Below are positions 6,688 to 14,542 of a stretch of DNA of 32,685 nt, piece by piece. Position numbers and translations under genes: made by a program. The DNA comes from Bacteroidales bacterium (GTDB lineage Bacteria > Bacteroidota > Bacteroidia > Bacteroidales > WCHB1-69). Positions within the stretch are counted from its first letter, which is position 1, and each line of letters starts with the position of its first letter. Location: NCBI GenBank assembly GCA_017395245.1, contig JAFPVR010000076.1, forward strand, positions 1 to 32,685, written 5' to 3'. The notes under the pieces were generated by a model, which worked only from the letters and a program-made list of their open reading frames with translations, made no database searches and was not told the DNA's origin.

Positions 6688-8370
6688 TCACTGTTCCACC
6701 AGCTGCTTCACCGCCCGCTCCAAGTCGGCGCCGCGCAGGTTGCGTTGCACAATGCGGCCTTCCTTGTCAAGCAGGAACGTGGACGGGATGGAGCTGACCC
6801 CGTAGATGGCGGCGGCCTTCGACTGCCACTTCTTGAGGTCGCTGACGTGGTTAGGCCATACCAACTTGTCGGCCTCGATAGCGCGTTTCCAAGAGGCGGC
6901 ATCGCTGTCCAACGAAACGCTGAACACCTCAAAGCCCTTGTCGTGGTATTTGCTGTAGATATTCGTCACGTTGGGGTTCTCGCGGCGACAGGGACCGCAC
7001 CAGGAAGCCCAGAAATCGACCAGCACCACCTTGCCGCGAAGGTCGGAGAGCTTACGCATCTTGCCGTCGGGATCTGGAAATTCCAGTTCCGGAGCGATAG
7101 CGCCGATGGCCACCTTGGATGCCGGCGAGTTCATGTAGTTCCAGCGGTCCTTCACAATGGCATGGTCGGGATACTTGTTATGCAAGGCGGTGATTACCTC
7201 GGTGTGCAGGGCGGCATTCTGGTCGCGGGAGAAGATGTCAAGGAACATCAACACGCAAATGTCCTCCTTGTTGGCCTTGATTTCGTCTTTCAATCTGGCC
7301 GTCATGTAAGCGTCCATCTCGTTGTAGGCCTGCTGGTATTTCGACACTACGCGGCTAACATTGTCCTGCGACTGGGCCACGAGCGCGTCAGCGTTCGCCT
7401 TGTCGTTGACCATCAGATTCTGATAGGCAGCCTTTTGTCCGGCCGCGTTCTTCAACGATGGGGTCAGCGTCTCAGCCACATGGTTCACCCATTTGGTCTG
7501 GTTGCCTTTCTTGCTCCACAAGTTATTGTAAGCCAGACTGTCATGCTCGGCCAAGAGTTCCTTCACCGTAGGCATCATCGTACCGATGGCATTCTTGGCA
7601 ATCTCGTGACGAGCATGCAGGTTCGACTGGTATTGGTCGAACGTCTGATAAAATTTGTCGAAACCTTCCATCCGCTTGCCGGAGAAGTCGTAGTAGCGGT
7701 CCACATTCTCCTGGTAGTTGGCAAACGGCGTGTAGTGGATTTCCAGCTTCTTGAGCATACGGTTGGCCAGGTCGGCGCATTCCTCCACCGCAGAGCCTTT
7801 CACCTTGCCGTTGACCACCGACTGCGACAATGTTTTATATAGAGAGTCCACAATGTCGAAAGCGGACAGCAGGTAGCCGTCCACATCGTCGTTGGTCTGG
7901 CGATAGAGGTTGAACTTCTGCGCAAAATCGGTCCAGTAGATTTTGTCCTTGTCCTTGTCGAGTTCCGCGTTGATGCTGTCCACGACTTCCTTGCGGTGCA
8001 TGGCAAGATATGCCATCTCCTTCACGTGGCTCATCGTCGGGGAGCCTGTCACGGAGACAATTTGCTGGAGGTTTTCGGCGTCGAGGGTCATATCGACCGT
8101 CTCGCCCGGGGTGATGACCAACAGCATCGACGAGCCGTTGCCGAAGTCGAGCTTGTAGATGTCGTTCAGCAGGGTGACGTTCATGTTGAACTGATCGTTT
8201 TTGATTTCCGCCGACGCGAGCGTCTGCATCGAGCTGCCGTAAGCGGTGGTCAGGTTCACATGCTGGAAGTGGTTGTTGAGCAACTTCACGTTCAACTTGG
8301 TGGGTGCCTGGGCCATCAGCGCAAACGCTGACAGGCACAATGTCAATACTAACAAACTGAATTTCTTCAT
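6688..8370 (-). CDS. Exported TlpA-like thioredoxin-domain protein
   Basis: The 560-aa protein begins with a signal peptide (MKKFSLLVLTLCLSAFALMA, cleavage near AQA). The first 400 residues are an alpha/beta N-terminal region typical of Bacteroidetes TlpA/AhpC-TSA family proteins. The C-terminal thioredoxin fold has LVDFWASWCGPC, with the WCGPC redox motif at about 457-461, and cis-proline loop SSIPSTFLLDKEGRI. It probably reduces or isomerises disulfides in the periplasm or on the cell surface; the target is unknown. It converges with the PurA-like operon. The upstream sequence has only a weak -7-like TATCTTCG. Confidence 0.9.
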   Translation of the reverse strand: MKKFSLLVLTLCLSAFALMAQAPTKLNVKLLNNHFQHVNLTTAYGSSMQTLASAEIKNDQFNMNVTLLNDIYKLDFGNGSSMLLVITPGETVDMTLDAENLQQIVSVTGSPTMSHVKEMAYLAMHRKEVVDSINAELDKDKDKIYWTDFAQKFNLYRQTNDDVDGYLLSAFDIVDSLYKTLSQSVVNGKVKGSAVEECADLANRMLKKLEIHYTPFANYQENVDRYYDFSGKRMEGFDKFYQTFDQYQSNLHARHEIAKNAIGTMMPTVKELLAEHDSLAYNNLWSKKGNQTKWVNHVAETLTPSLKNAAGQKAAYQNLMVNDKANADALVAQSQDNVSRVVSKYQQAYNEMDAYMTARLKDEIKANKEDICVLMFLDIFSRDQNAALHTEVITALHNKYPDHAIVKDRWNYMNSPASKVAIGAIAPELEFPDPDGKMRKLSDLRGKVVLVDFWASWCGPCRRENPNVTNIYSKYHDKGFEVFSVSLDSDAASWKRAIEADKLVWPNHVSDLKKWQSKAAAIYGVSSIPSTFLLDKEGRIVQRNLRGADLERAVKQLVEQ

Positions 8371-8441
8371 ATCTTAAAAAATAAGGCCGCGAAGATACAT
8401 TTTTTTTGGACATATCTTTTCCAAGATATCGCTATTTTTCT

Positions 8442-8449
8442 TATCTTTG
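8442..8449 (+). promoter_or_regulatory. -7 element (TATCTTTG) deciding the start of the next gene
   Basis: TATCTTTGC ends 9 nt before the ATG at 8459. Transcription would begin at about 8456, giving a nearly leaderless mRNA and excluding the in-frame TTG at 8447. Confidence 0.6.
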
Positions 8450-8458
8450 CCGCCGATT

Positions 8459-8989
8459 ATGACAAAACAAAAGATTCTGGCTGTGAAAACAAACAGACAT
8501 GTTATGGATTTGAGTACAGAGGTACTGGCGACGTTCCCGAACAATGGAAGCGTTACCGTGTATAATGTTATTGACCGCACCACGGCGGATTATGGACGTA
8601 TTCTGAACTGCGCAATGTTTTTCGCTCGCATGGGAAAAAACGTAATCATAACTCCCAAAGTGGATGTGCCCTACAAGAACTCAGCCTATAACAAGATTTA
8701 TAGCACCCTAAAAGGGACAGCATACTTTGGAAAATGTCCCGACTTGCATATAAACACTGATTGGTATGAGCACGAAGGGTTCTCGGGAAACAACCCCAAA
8801 AGGTCATTCCGCAATATGTGTAATCATGGATTCAAACAGTCGGACAAAATTATTATTGAGGATTGCGGGTTGTCAGATGGTTATATGCTCCGTTCTTTGG
8901 AAGGTCAAATCAAAGCGGGCACAAAGGTTTCTGAATTGTGGGTACATTCAAATAACGAATACAGGCAAGTATTTAAAACTGAAAGCTGA
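8459..8989 (+). CDS. Orphan CdiA-type (BECR-fold) nuclease-like protein
   Basis: The protein is 176 aa from ATG 8459, with no signal peptide or secretion domain. The central and C-terminal parts read AMFFARMGKNVIITPKVDVP, KGTAYFGKCPDLHIN, WYEHEGFSG, FRNMCNHGFKQSDKIII and LEGQIKAGTKVSELWVHSNN. The order 'ala..G..V...P', 'GKcPDl.i...yE.E.f', 'QSd.iii', 'i..a...v.elwv' resembles C-terminal toxin domains of the CdiA tRNA-nuclease type seen in contact-dependent inhibition and in mobile elements. Here it stands alone, is AT-rich compared with flanking genes, and has no recognisable immunity gene. It may be a captured toxin module, a non-secreted RNase or an inactive relative. Family call is tentative. 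Confidence 0.5.
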   Translation: MTKQKILAVKTNRHVMDLSTEVLATFPNNGSVTVYNVIDRTTADYGRILNCAMFFARMGKNVIITPKVDVPYKNSAYNKIYSTLKGTAYFGKCPDLHINTDWYEHEGFSGNNPKRSFRNMCNHGFKQSDKIIIEDCGLSDGYMLRSLEGQIKAGTKVSELWVHSNNEYRQVFKTES

Positions 8990-9006
8990 TACACAATAGT
9001 ATCAGC
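8985..9006. repeat. Hairpin overlapping the stop codon of the CdiA-like gene
   Basis: GCTGATAC and GTATCAGC form a perfect 8-bp stem around ACAATA. The left arm contains the TGA stop (8987-8989). There is no T-tract, so this is an mRNA end structure rather than a classical terminator. Confidence 0.5.
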
Positions 9007-9177
9007 CCAGTATTCGACGAATCCGTAGAATCGTCAGCCAGACATACGTCTAACCTCGCTGCAAAAATACACTTTTTTCAATAGCAAAACACTTTCCAAA
9101 TATTTTTTTTCAAAAATGTAGGGCGCGACCAAACGGCCACGCCGTGTTATTCTACATTCTTCATTCATTATTCCTCC

Positions 9178-10254
9178 TCAGTTTCCGACAATCCACGGTC
9201 TCATTCCTTCCCAAACCTTTCCCGCTGAGCGTTTCAAGGCGTTGCGACCCGCGCTTTCGTAGGTAGCACCGTCTCCGTTATTCTTCACTGAGACACTTTC
9301 GCTATAGACTACTTTCTGTTTAAGGTTGTTATAGACTTCCACTTCAACATCGGAGAGCGAGAATTTGTTCACGCCGTCGCCATGAACTACGTTTCCGTCG
9401 TGCTCGCGAGTGGTAGCGGTGACCGTGACGACAAAATCGGCATCTTCGGAGTTTTCGATAAGACTGCATTGTTCGTTGGCGAGAATGCGTTTCAGCTCAT
9501 GGCCGAGAATGTGGACCGTCTGCCCGAAGTTGGTTTCAGTGCATTGTAGATATACGTAAATGCTCTGCTCCAAGTCGATGAGCGATTGCAACAGCGTGTT
9601 CTTGTCTTGGGCAAAACGTGACTGTTGCATTCCCGTGGTATCTCCCGGCACGACGGCGGTAAGGAGGTCTTGAGCGAACTCAGCCTTGGAGAGCGACGAC
9701 AGCGCATCCTCGCAAACCTTCCTCGCGTGGGCTTTTTGGCCTGATTCGAAGAGGCTGGCAGAGAGGGCAATAGCGTTCTCCACCTGTTGAAGTTGGTTGC
9801 CGATTTGTGCGCGGTAGTAGGTCTCCAACTCGCTTTTCTCCACGTAGGCAAAAGCATAGCCCCATCGCCGCTGCTCGTCATAATAACTCATCGTATAGAT
9901 GTTGGCAATGTCGGCGTTTGCCGTTTGTCGGGTGCAGTCCTGATAGACGGAATAAAACCGCAAATCGTGACCGTATGCAGTCTGCCGTTCCGTTTTCTCC
10001 ACCACAGACTCAACGAGGGTACGGATGTTGCCCGCCGTGCCGCGTTTGGCATCCGACTTGAGCCGGTCCAACAGTTCGGAAACGTTCTCTCCAGCGCGCA
10101 GGTTCCCCTCGGTGAACTCGGAAAAATAGACTTCTGGTGGATAGTTTGCCTCGCGCACCTGCGGATGAAGCCACGCGGGAGGAACTTGCGCTTCCAGCGC
10201 TAATGGAGCACATCCGACCAGCAGCCACAGGAGGATTCTGATTGTTTGTTTCAT
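9178..10254 (-). CDS. Exported LPP20-like protein, distal gene of envelope cluster
   Basis: A 358-aa protein with a signal peptide (MKQTIRILLWLLVGCAPLAL, then EAQVPPAW). The segment YPPEVYFSEFTEGNLRAGEN is followed by a helix and 'TAGNIRTLVESVVEK', the layout of an LPP20-type domain (roughly 20-110). A helical middle and a C-terminal beta region (DADFVVTVTATTREHDGNVV, SLSDVEVEVYNNLKQKVVYS) follow. LPP20/FlgP relatives are outer-membrane-associated proteins in several phyla. Cys15 lies in LLVGCAP, but the cleavage context favours an ordinary signal peptide over a lipobox. It is 105 nt downstream of the CsgG/LpoB-like gene. Function unknown. Confidence 0.8.
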   Translation of the reverse strand: MKQTIRILLWLLVGCAPLALEAQVPPAWLHPQVREANYPPEVYFSEFTEGNLRAGENVSELLDRLKSDAKRGTAGNIRTLVESVVEKTERQTAYGHDLRFYSVYQDCTRQTANADIANIYTMSYYDEQRRWGYAFAYVEKSELETYYRAQIGNQLQQVENAIALSASLFESGQKAHARKVCEDALSSLSKAEFAQDLLTAVVPGDTTGMQQSRFAQDKNTLLQSLIDLEQSIYVYLQCTETNFGQTVHILGHELKRILANEQCSLIENSEDADFVVTVTATTREHDGNVVHGDGVNKFSLSDVEVEVYNNLKQKVVYSESVSVKNNGDGATYESAGRNALKRSAGKVWEGMRPWIVGN

Positions 10255-10359
10255 TCTTGTATGTTTTTACGTTTTCAGGAGTATGGAGCCAACTGCATCT
10301 CGCAGCAGGTGTTATGCATCTGCGGGGACACAGATGCCTCCTTATAGCCCTATCATTCC

Positions 10360-11460
10360 TCAGAACCGCAACGTCAGCCCCGCCCCGAAGGCATTGTTGC
10401 TGCCGTAATAGGGATAAAACTGCAGAGTGGCTGCTCTCTGGTCGCCATTAAGATAATATTGGTAACTTTTCTTGAGATGTTTGTTCATTGTACCGAGTAA
10501 AACGATACCAGTCGTAATACCTGCAAAAGAAACAGGTCCTACAGCAATCAAATAATTATAACCTGCAACTATATCATAAATACCAACTCCTAATGCCGCC
10601 GCGGAACATATAGCTATTAATGTAATCCCAACACTCTTATACAATTTATATGTTTTATACTCCTTATGTGCGAGACTATTCACTTCTAAAAATCCTCCTT
10701 TTTCCGTATTCAACCTCCTTTTGTAAGCATTTAAAGCCACATCTAAATTAGTTTTCTCTGCTTTTTTTTCAGCCTTTGCTCTTTCCATCTCCGCCCTTAC
10801 TTCTGCTACAGTGGAATTGCCGTTTTGAGAGGTTGATATATGGTCAGACACTTGGGGTGTTGCGGGTTGGGATGGTACGGTCTGGGGAACCGTGGTAGGT
10901 TTGGGACTCTCCACAGGTTTGACTGGTGTCACGGGTAAGTCACCTGTTTTTGAGGAAGCCGCCATCATGTTGTTCAATGCCCTTTCCAAGGTTTGCGTCA
11001 ATAGCGGAATGTCGTTGGATTTGTAGTTTTTAACTTCCGCATCCCCAGACTCGTATGAGGTCTTGGTGGCCACATCCACAATACGGGTGGCGATGTATAG
11101 GTATTTGTCGATAATCGTAATGCTCACCACACAGATTTTCTGCGCACCCAGTCCCGCACCAATTTCGGCTATCTGGCCATCTGCCACTTCGCCCGACTGT
11201 TGCATAGTCTGCTCGTTTTGAATCTGCCGCAGGAACTCGTTAGATCGTTCTATCAACCTATAGTTGCCTTCTCCTGTAAGCTTTGTGATGGTTTTGTTTT
11301 GCACCACCGTCAAAAGGGATGCAGAAATCGGTTGGTCGTTCTGCAACCCAACAGCATATACGGCAAGGTTGTAACGCTCGTTGTTGCCTGTGTTTTGAGC
11401 AAAGGCAACGCATACCAATCCCATCATGAGGGATAAAACTAAAAACAAATTCTTTTTCAT
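10360..11460 (-). CDS. CsgG/LpoB-like exported protein with two C-terminal membrane helices
   Basis: A 366-aa protein. The signal peptide MKKNLFLVLSLMMGLVCVAF-AQ is followed by a domain (about 30-160) with NLAVYAVGLQNDQPISASLL, TKLTGEGNYRLIERSNEFLR, 'GAGLGAQKICVVSITIIDKY', and 'ATRIVDVATKTSYES', the strand/helix pattern of CsgG/LpoB relatives. A Pro/Thr/Ser/Gln-rich linker follows (about 175-215), then a charged coiled helix (AEMERAKAEKKAEKT), then two hydrophobic helices (SVGITLIAICSAAALGVGIY and a second around GPVSFAGITTGIVLLGT). The last residues GAGLTLRF end in an aromatic like outer-membrane proteins. The promoter-distal half is AT-rich. The LPP20-CsgG-LPP20 order recalls FlgP/FlgO-type envelope modules, but no flagellar gene is nearby. 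Confidence 0.78.
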   Translation of the reverse strand: MKKNLFLVLSLMMGLVCVAFAQNTGNNERYNLAVYAVGLQNDQPISASLLTVVQNKTITKLTGEGNYRLIERSNEFLRQIQNEQTMQQSGEVADGQIAEIGAGLGAQKICVVSITIIDKYLYIATRIVDVATKTSYESGDAEVKNYKSNDIPLLTQTLERALNNMMAASSKTGDLPVTPVKPVESPKPTTVPQTVPSQPATPQVSDHISTSQNGNSTVAEVRAEMERAKAEKKAEKTNLDVALNAYKRRLNTEKGGFLEVNSLAHKEYKTYKLYKSVGITLIAICSAAALGVGIYDIVAGYNYLIAVGPVSFAGITTGIVLLGTMNKHLKKSYQYYLNGDQRAATLQFYPYYGSNNAFGAGLTLRF

Positions 11461-11511
11461 TACTGTTTGCTTTTTGATGATTTCAACACTTCATTTTTCA
11501 TTATGCATTTC

Positions 11512-12180
11512 TCAGAATCCCAGCAACTCGTCCAGCTCCTTCGCCAACTTGTCTCCCTTCTGTTCCAAGTCCTCCCGAACAGCCTTCTTGGCGGCTTCTG
11601 CGGCCATCTCGCCGTTGTAGTAGATATGCACCAGCACCTCGTAGTTCTTGTTTTTCAGTTCGCGGTAGCATTCCACCACGGTGATAACCCGCCCGATGGA
11701 CTGGACGATGACCTGCTTGGAGACCTGCACAGCGTTTGAGATGGCCACTGCCTCTTCTTTGCCCAATTCATGGTTGGCCAACCGTTCCTCAATAATGGCA
11801 GCCACTTCCGTTTGGATATTTCCTGCAAGCACCACCTTGGCATCTGCAATCGCGTGCATCTTGGCCGCATCGTAGCTGGTACTGATAGCCTTTCCTTCAC
11901 CTCTGATGTACTTGGGCATGCTGTTGTTCATATCTAACTCGTACTGCATCGTGAAGGACTTCTCTAACTGTTTTTCCAACGGGAGAGTGCCTACGGTGAC
12001 TTTCCAGCCTTCTTTGGCATACTTCTTTGCCTCTTTCGACACTTTCTCGTCACGTTCTTGCTTTACCAACTTTTGTACGGCCTTGCGCTCCTTGATGAAC
12101 GCTTTGTAATCGTCAGCGTTTTGCGCGGATGCCGCCCCGAGTACGAGCAGACTCATAAGAAAAATCGTAATTTTTTTCAT
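11512..12180 (-). CDS. LPP20-like exported protein, first gene of envelope cluster
   Basis: A 222-aa protein with signal peptide MKKITIFLMSLLVLGAASAQ. A charged helical stretch (KERKAVQKLVKQERDEKVSK) precedes an LPP20-type domain: SMPKYIRGEGKAISTSYDAA, KMHAIADAKVVLAGNIQTEV, then VIVQSIGRVITVVECYRELK and YEVLVHIYYNGEMAAEAAKK. The 'A...A..DAk..LA..I.teV' helix and late 'r.....yeV.v.i.Y' strand are the family hallmark. It probably associates with the outer membrane. The next gene starts 51 nt downstream on the same strand, so an operon is likely. The nearest upstream -7 element is at 12577, which would make a leader of about 390 nt containing a terminator-like hairpin. Confidence 0.82.
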   Translation of the reverse strand: MKKITIFLMSLLVLGAASAQNADDYKAFIKERKAVQKLVKQERDEKVSKEAKKYAKEGWKVTVGTLPLEKQLEKSFTMQYELDMNNSMPKYIRGEGKAISTSYDAAKMHAIADAKVVLAGNIQTEVAAIIEERLANHELGKEEAVAISNAVQVSKQVIVQSIGRVITVVECYRELKNKNYEVLVHIYYNGEMAAEAAKKAVREDLEQKGDKLAKELDELLGF

Positions 12181-12251
12181 TTTTCTATTCTTTTATGTTG
12201 TTCCGCGGACTCCCTGCACGGAATCTTGATTGTTATAACCAAATCACAAGA

Positions 12252-12291
12252 TAAAAAAAGCGCGGGAATCTGAACTCATCGCTCATCCCGC
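12252..12291 (-). terminator. Terminator-like hairpin upstream of the LPP20/CsgG cluster
   Basis: On the minus strand GCGGGA pairs with TCCCGC around an 18-nt loop, followed by GC and seven T. It lies about 70 nt before the ATG at 12180. It would end a transcript from the promoter at 12577-12584, or act as an attenuator for the downstream cluster. Confidence 0.6.
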
Positions 12292-12570
12292 TACTCAGGC
12301 TCTGGTATTGCCTTCCAACCGAGGATAAGCAATGCCGAAGCCCTCGCCGTACGTATATAGAAACGAACGTTTTGGATTGTCCGTTTTGTATGGATGCAGA
12401 GCACCACGTCCATACATGAATATACAATACCATGGACATTGGCCATTGCCTTACCGTGCGGTTGGATTTGAATTTACCAGATTCGAGTAGCCGCAGATAA
12501 GACGTTGACTCAACGCCTTTTATATGTTTCGTCGCCCGCCCGCAAGCCCGTCAATGGCCACGAACGTTTG
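12252..12570 (-). ncRNA. Candidate structured RNA (or long leader) of about 320 nt
   Basis: There is no plausible ORF, but the stretch is bounded by a -7 element and a terminator. On the RNA strand I find: a 9-bp perfect helix between 12552-12560 and 12440-12448 (CAATGGCCA/TGGCCATTG on plus); a GC-closed hairpin 12503-12515; a 9-bp hairpin 12388-12396/12407-12415 with one G-U; a 6-bp AACGTT/AACGTT pairing of 12563-12568 with 12366-12371; and a 7-bp pairing of 12425-12431 with 12304-12310 that would cross it. The crossing pairs imply a pseudoknot or two alternative folds. I found no hallmarks of tmRNA, RNase P RNA or SRP RNA. It is either an independent sRNA or a regulatory leader of the LPP20/CsgG cluster. 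Confidence 0.45.
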
Positions 12571-12576
12571 ACGGTG

Positions 12577-12584
12577 CAAAAGTA
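12577..12584 (-). promoter_or_regulatory. -7 element (TACTTTTG) for the candidate RNA
   Basis: Minus-strand TACTTTTGC is preceded by an AT-rich run. It is the only good -7 element facing the 9178-12180 cluster. Confidence 0.6.
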
Positions 12585-12626
12585 TAAAAAATATTGAATA
12601 GTGAATGGGCATATCCGCATTTTGTG

Positions 12627-12634
12627 TACTTTTG
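12627..12634 (+). promoter_or_regulatory. -7 element (TACTTTTG) for the PNGase F-like gene
   Basis: It lies 27 nt before ATG 12662 and rules out the in-frame upstream start at 12605, which would be outside the transcript. Confidence 0.65.
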
Positions 12635-12661
12635 CGACTTCTTTTGAAAAACCCAAAAATT

Positions 12662-14356
12662 ATGATAAAGAGAACCTTACTCCTCCTATTTGTCGCAGTG
12701 ACGGCGGCTTTTACGGTAAATGCCCAGTATTGGCTGACCTACGAGACTTTCACCGTCGGCGGCAGCGGCGACACGTCGCGCACGCTCGTGGCGACCTCCC
12801 CGAACCAGAACGCCGCGCTCATAAGCTCCGCAGATCCCGAAGAGGCCAACCCCATCCCCGGCATCGCCAAGCACTTCACCTACATCGACTACAATCGCGA
12901 CACAGTCTTCTACCAGCTCTACTACTCGGACAACGAGCGGTACTACACAGGCTACAGCTTGAACAACGGCAACGAATACACGCTGGAAAAGACAGAAAAA
13001 TTAAACGGATACAATTGCAAGAAATACACCACCACCCTGTTTTCCAACAAGATGGAGATTTGGGTTACGGAGGACTTGAAGAGGCATCGCGCCACACCGG
13101 CCGCCTCTTTCGGCAACCTGCCCGGCGTGGTCGTGCAGATTACCCGCAACGGTAACACCACCACACGGTTGGCCAAGGTGGAGAAGTACAAGGACATCGA
13201 ACCCATCATTACCGACAACTTCGGACAGTACACCGACCGCCGCGCCCTCAACGAGCTCGAAAAGGAGAAGCTGGTCATCACCATCCCCGTGTTCCATGAC
13301 GCACAGATTTGTTTCAACCCGAAACTGCCGAAGTCCAAGGTTGTCCCGTTCGACACTGTTCTCCCCTACTCCAACGGCACCATCATCCTGAAACGGCTGA
13401 ACATGAAACAGTTGCCGCCGCATTATCAGATTTTCGCGGAGCTCACCGAGCAATCCAATGGCGATGCCTACGACCGCACCGGCTCCATCTTCGTGATTCC
13501 AGCCTCGAAAATCAGCTTCCTCAACGCGCTGATCGACAGCGTGGGCGTGCTGCCCGTCTTCACCGACAAGAACGGCGAACAATACCAGGGCATCCGACTC
13601 GAAAAAGACTACACCCCGTTGGTGGAGCTCGTCCGCTTCTTCACCCCGTTCGGCGTGCACCACTTCAACCAGTACCGCTCGCTCAGCGACAAGGAATGGG
13701 AGGACGCAGCCTACTACAAACAGGATGTCAGCGACTTGCGGCAGTACCTGCAGGGCGACGTCTATATCGGAGCATTCATCGGCAACTACGATGCAGGCGG
13801 CCACAAGATCACCCTCGACCTCAAGGCCTACCCTGAAAGCTATGAATGGTCGGGCAGTGCTGACGAGCACTGTTGGACATTGCCGCTCTTCAACACCTGC
13901 AACGTGATGGAGATGTCGGGGCAGAACTACGGCAAACTCTTCGAGACCGACAGTCTTACGGTAACCTTCACCGTTCCCGAGGGACTGAAATCCCTGCGTT
14001 TGCGCTACCTTAGTACAGGTCACGGCGGCTGGGACACGGGCGACGAGTTCGTGCCGAAGGAGAACGTCATCCTCATCGACGGTCAGCCGCGCTTCCGCCA
14101 CACGCCGTGGCGCAGCGACTGCGGCACCTTCCGCGTCTACAACCCCGCGTCGGGCAATTTCTGGAACGGTCTCTCCTCCTCCGACTACTCGCGTTCCGGC
14201 TGGTGTCCCGGCACGGCCACGCAGCCCGTCTATTTCGACCTCACCGGCCTCACCCCCGGCACGCACACCCTCACCGTCGCCATCCCCCAGGGCCAGCGCG
14301 AGGGCACGTATTTTAGTGCGTGGAACGTCTCGGGGGTGCTTATCGGTTCCCGATAA
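12662..14356 (+). CDS. Secreted GLPGLI plus PNGase F-like glycoamidase
   Basis: The 564-aa protein has a signal peptide (MIKRTLLLLFVAVTAAFTVN-AQ). Residues about 20-260 are a GLPGLI-family domain, with 'GYNCKKYTTTLFSNKMEIWV' and LPGVVVQI at 153-160. The C-terminal half is PNGase F-like: an N-lobe around EWEDAAYYKQDVSDLRQYL and IGAFIGNYDAGGHKITLDL, then GHGGWDTGDEF (453-463, whose Glu aligns by eye with a PNGase F catalytic Glu), PWRSDCGTFRVYNPASGNFW and RSGWCPG (to 517), the signature of the N-glycanase C-lobe. It would cut N-glycans from glycoproteins, releasing host or dietary glycans for use. The Asp equivalent in the N-lobe cannot be assigned with confidence. The start is fixed by the promoter and signal peptide. 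Confidence 0.85.
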   Translation: MIKRTLLLLFVAVTAAFTVNAQYWLTYETFTVGGSGDTSRTLVATSPNQNAALISSADPEEANPIPGIAKHFTYIDYNRDTVFYQLYYSDNERYYTGYSLNNGNEYTLEKTEKLNGYNCKKYTTTLFSNKMEIWVTEDLKRHRATPAASFGNLPGVVVQITRNGNTTTRLAKVEKYKDIEPIITDNFGQYTDRRALNELEKEKLVITIPVFHDAQICFNPKLPKSKVVPFDTVLPYSNGTIILKRLNMKQLPPHYQIFAELTEQSNGDAYDRTGSIFVIPASKISFLNALIDSVGVLPVFTDKNGEQYQGIRLEKDYTPLVELVRFFTPFGVHHFNQYRSLSDKEWEDAAYYKQDVSDLRQYLQGDVYIGAFIGNYDAGGHKITLDLKAYPESYEWSGSADEHCWTLPLFNTCNVMEMSGQNYGKLFETDSLTVTFTVPEGLKSLRLRYLSTGHGGWDTGDEFVPKENVILIDGQPRFRHTPWRSDCGTFRVYNPASGNFWNGLSSSDYSRSGWCPGTATQPVYFDLTGLTPGTHTLTVAIPQGQREGTYFSAWNVSGVLIGSR

Positions 14357-14373
14357 ACCACCCCGTCCGAACC

Positions 14374-14510
14374 ACCCCGCCCTGCGGGCACCCCTCCAAA
14401 GGAGGGGATTGGGGGTGCTCCCAAATACGGATTCCTTGAGCAGCCTCGAAGAGGCAAAACGCGCGAAGCGCAATTAACCCCACACAAGGCGTAAGCCGCA
14501 GTGTGGGGCA
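14374..14510. repeat. Dispersed GC-rich hairpin module, copy A
   Basis: Nested hairpins: CCCCTCC/GGAGGGG inside GCACCCC/GGGGGTGC, then the block TTCCTTGAGCAGCCTCGAAG, GCGCGAAGCGCAATTAACC, and a closing hairpin CCCCACAC...GTGTGGGG at 14478-14508. Related modules are at 15129-15410, 24186-24350 and 25430-25745. It separates two GC-rich genes and may help end transcription of the PNGase F-like gene. Confidence 0.75.
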
Positions 14511-14542
14511 AGTAAGAACGAAAAAACAAACCCTACATTAAA

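Noticed and set aside
9062-9069. Minus-strand TATTTTTG promoter element
   Set aside because: The sequence fits, but nothing that looks like a gene lies downstream of it before the CdiA-like gene on the other strand. It may be a leftover of a lost gene or chance in AT-rich DNA.
12233-12439. 68-codon minus-strand frame
   Set aside because: It lies across the terminator hairpin and the structured region and has no natural protein features; the RNA interpretation explains the stretch better.
12252-12570. tmRNA, RNase P RNA, SRP RNA or 6S RNA
   Set aside because: None of the diagnostic sequences (tRNA-like CCA end, GAGGAAAGTCC-type core, GGAAG tetraloop helix) is seen, and the fold is multi-branched rather than a single rod.
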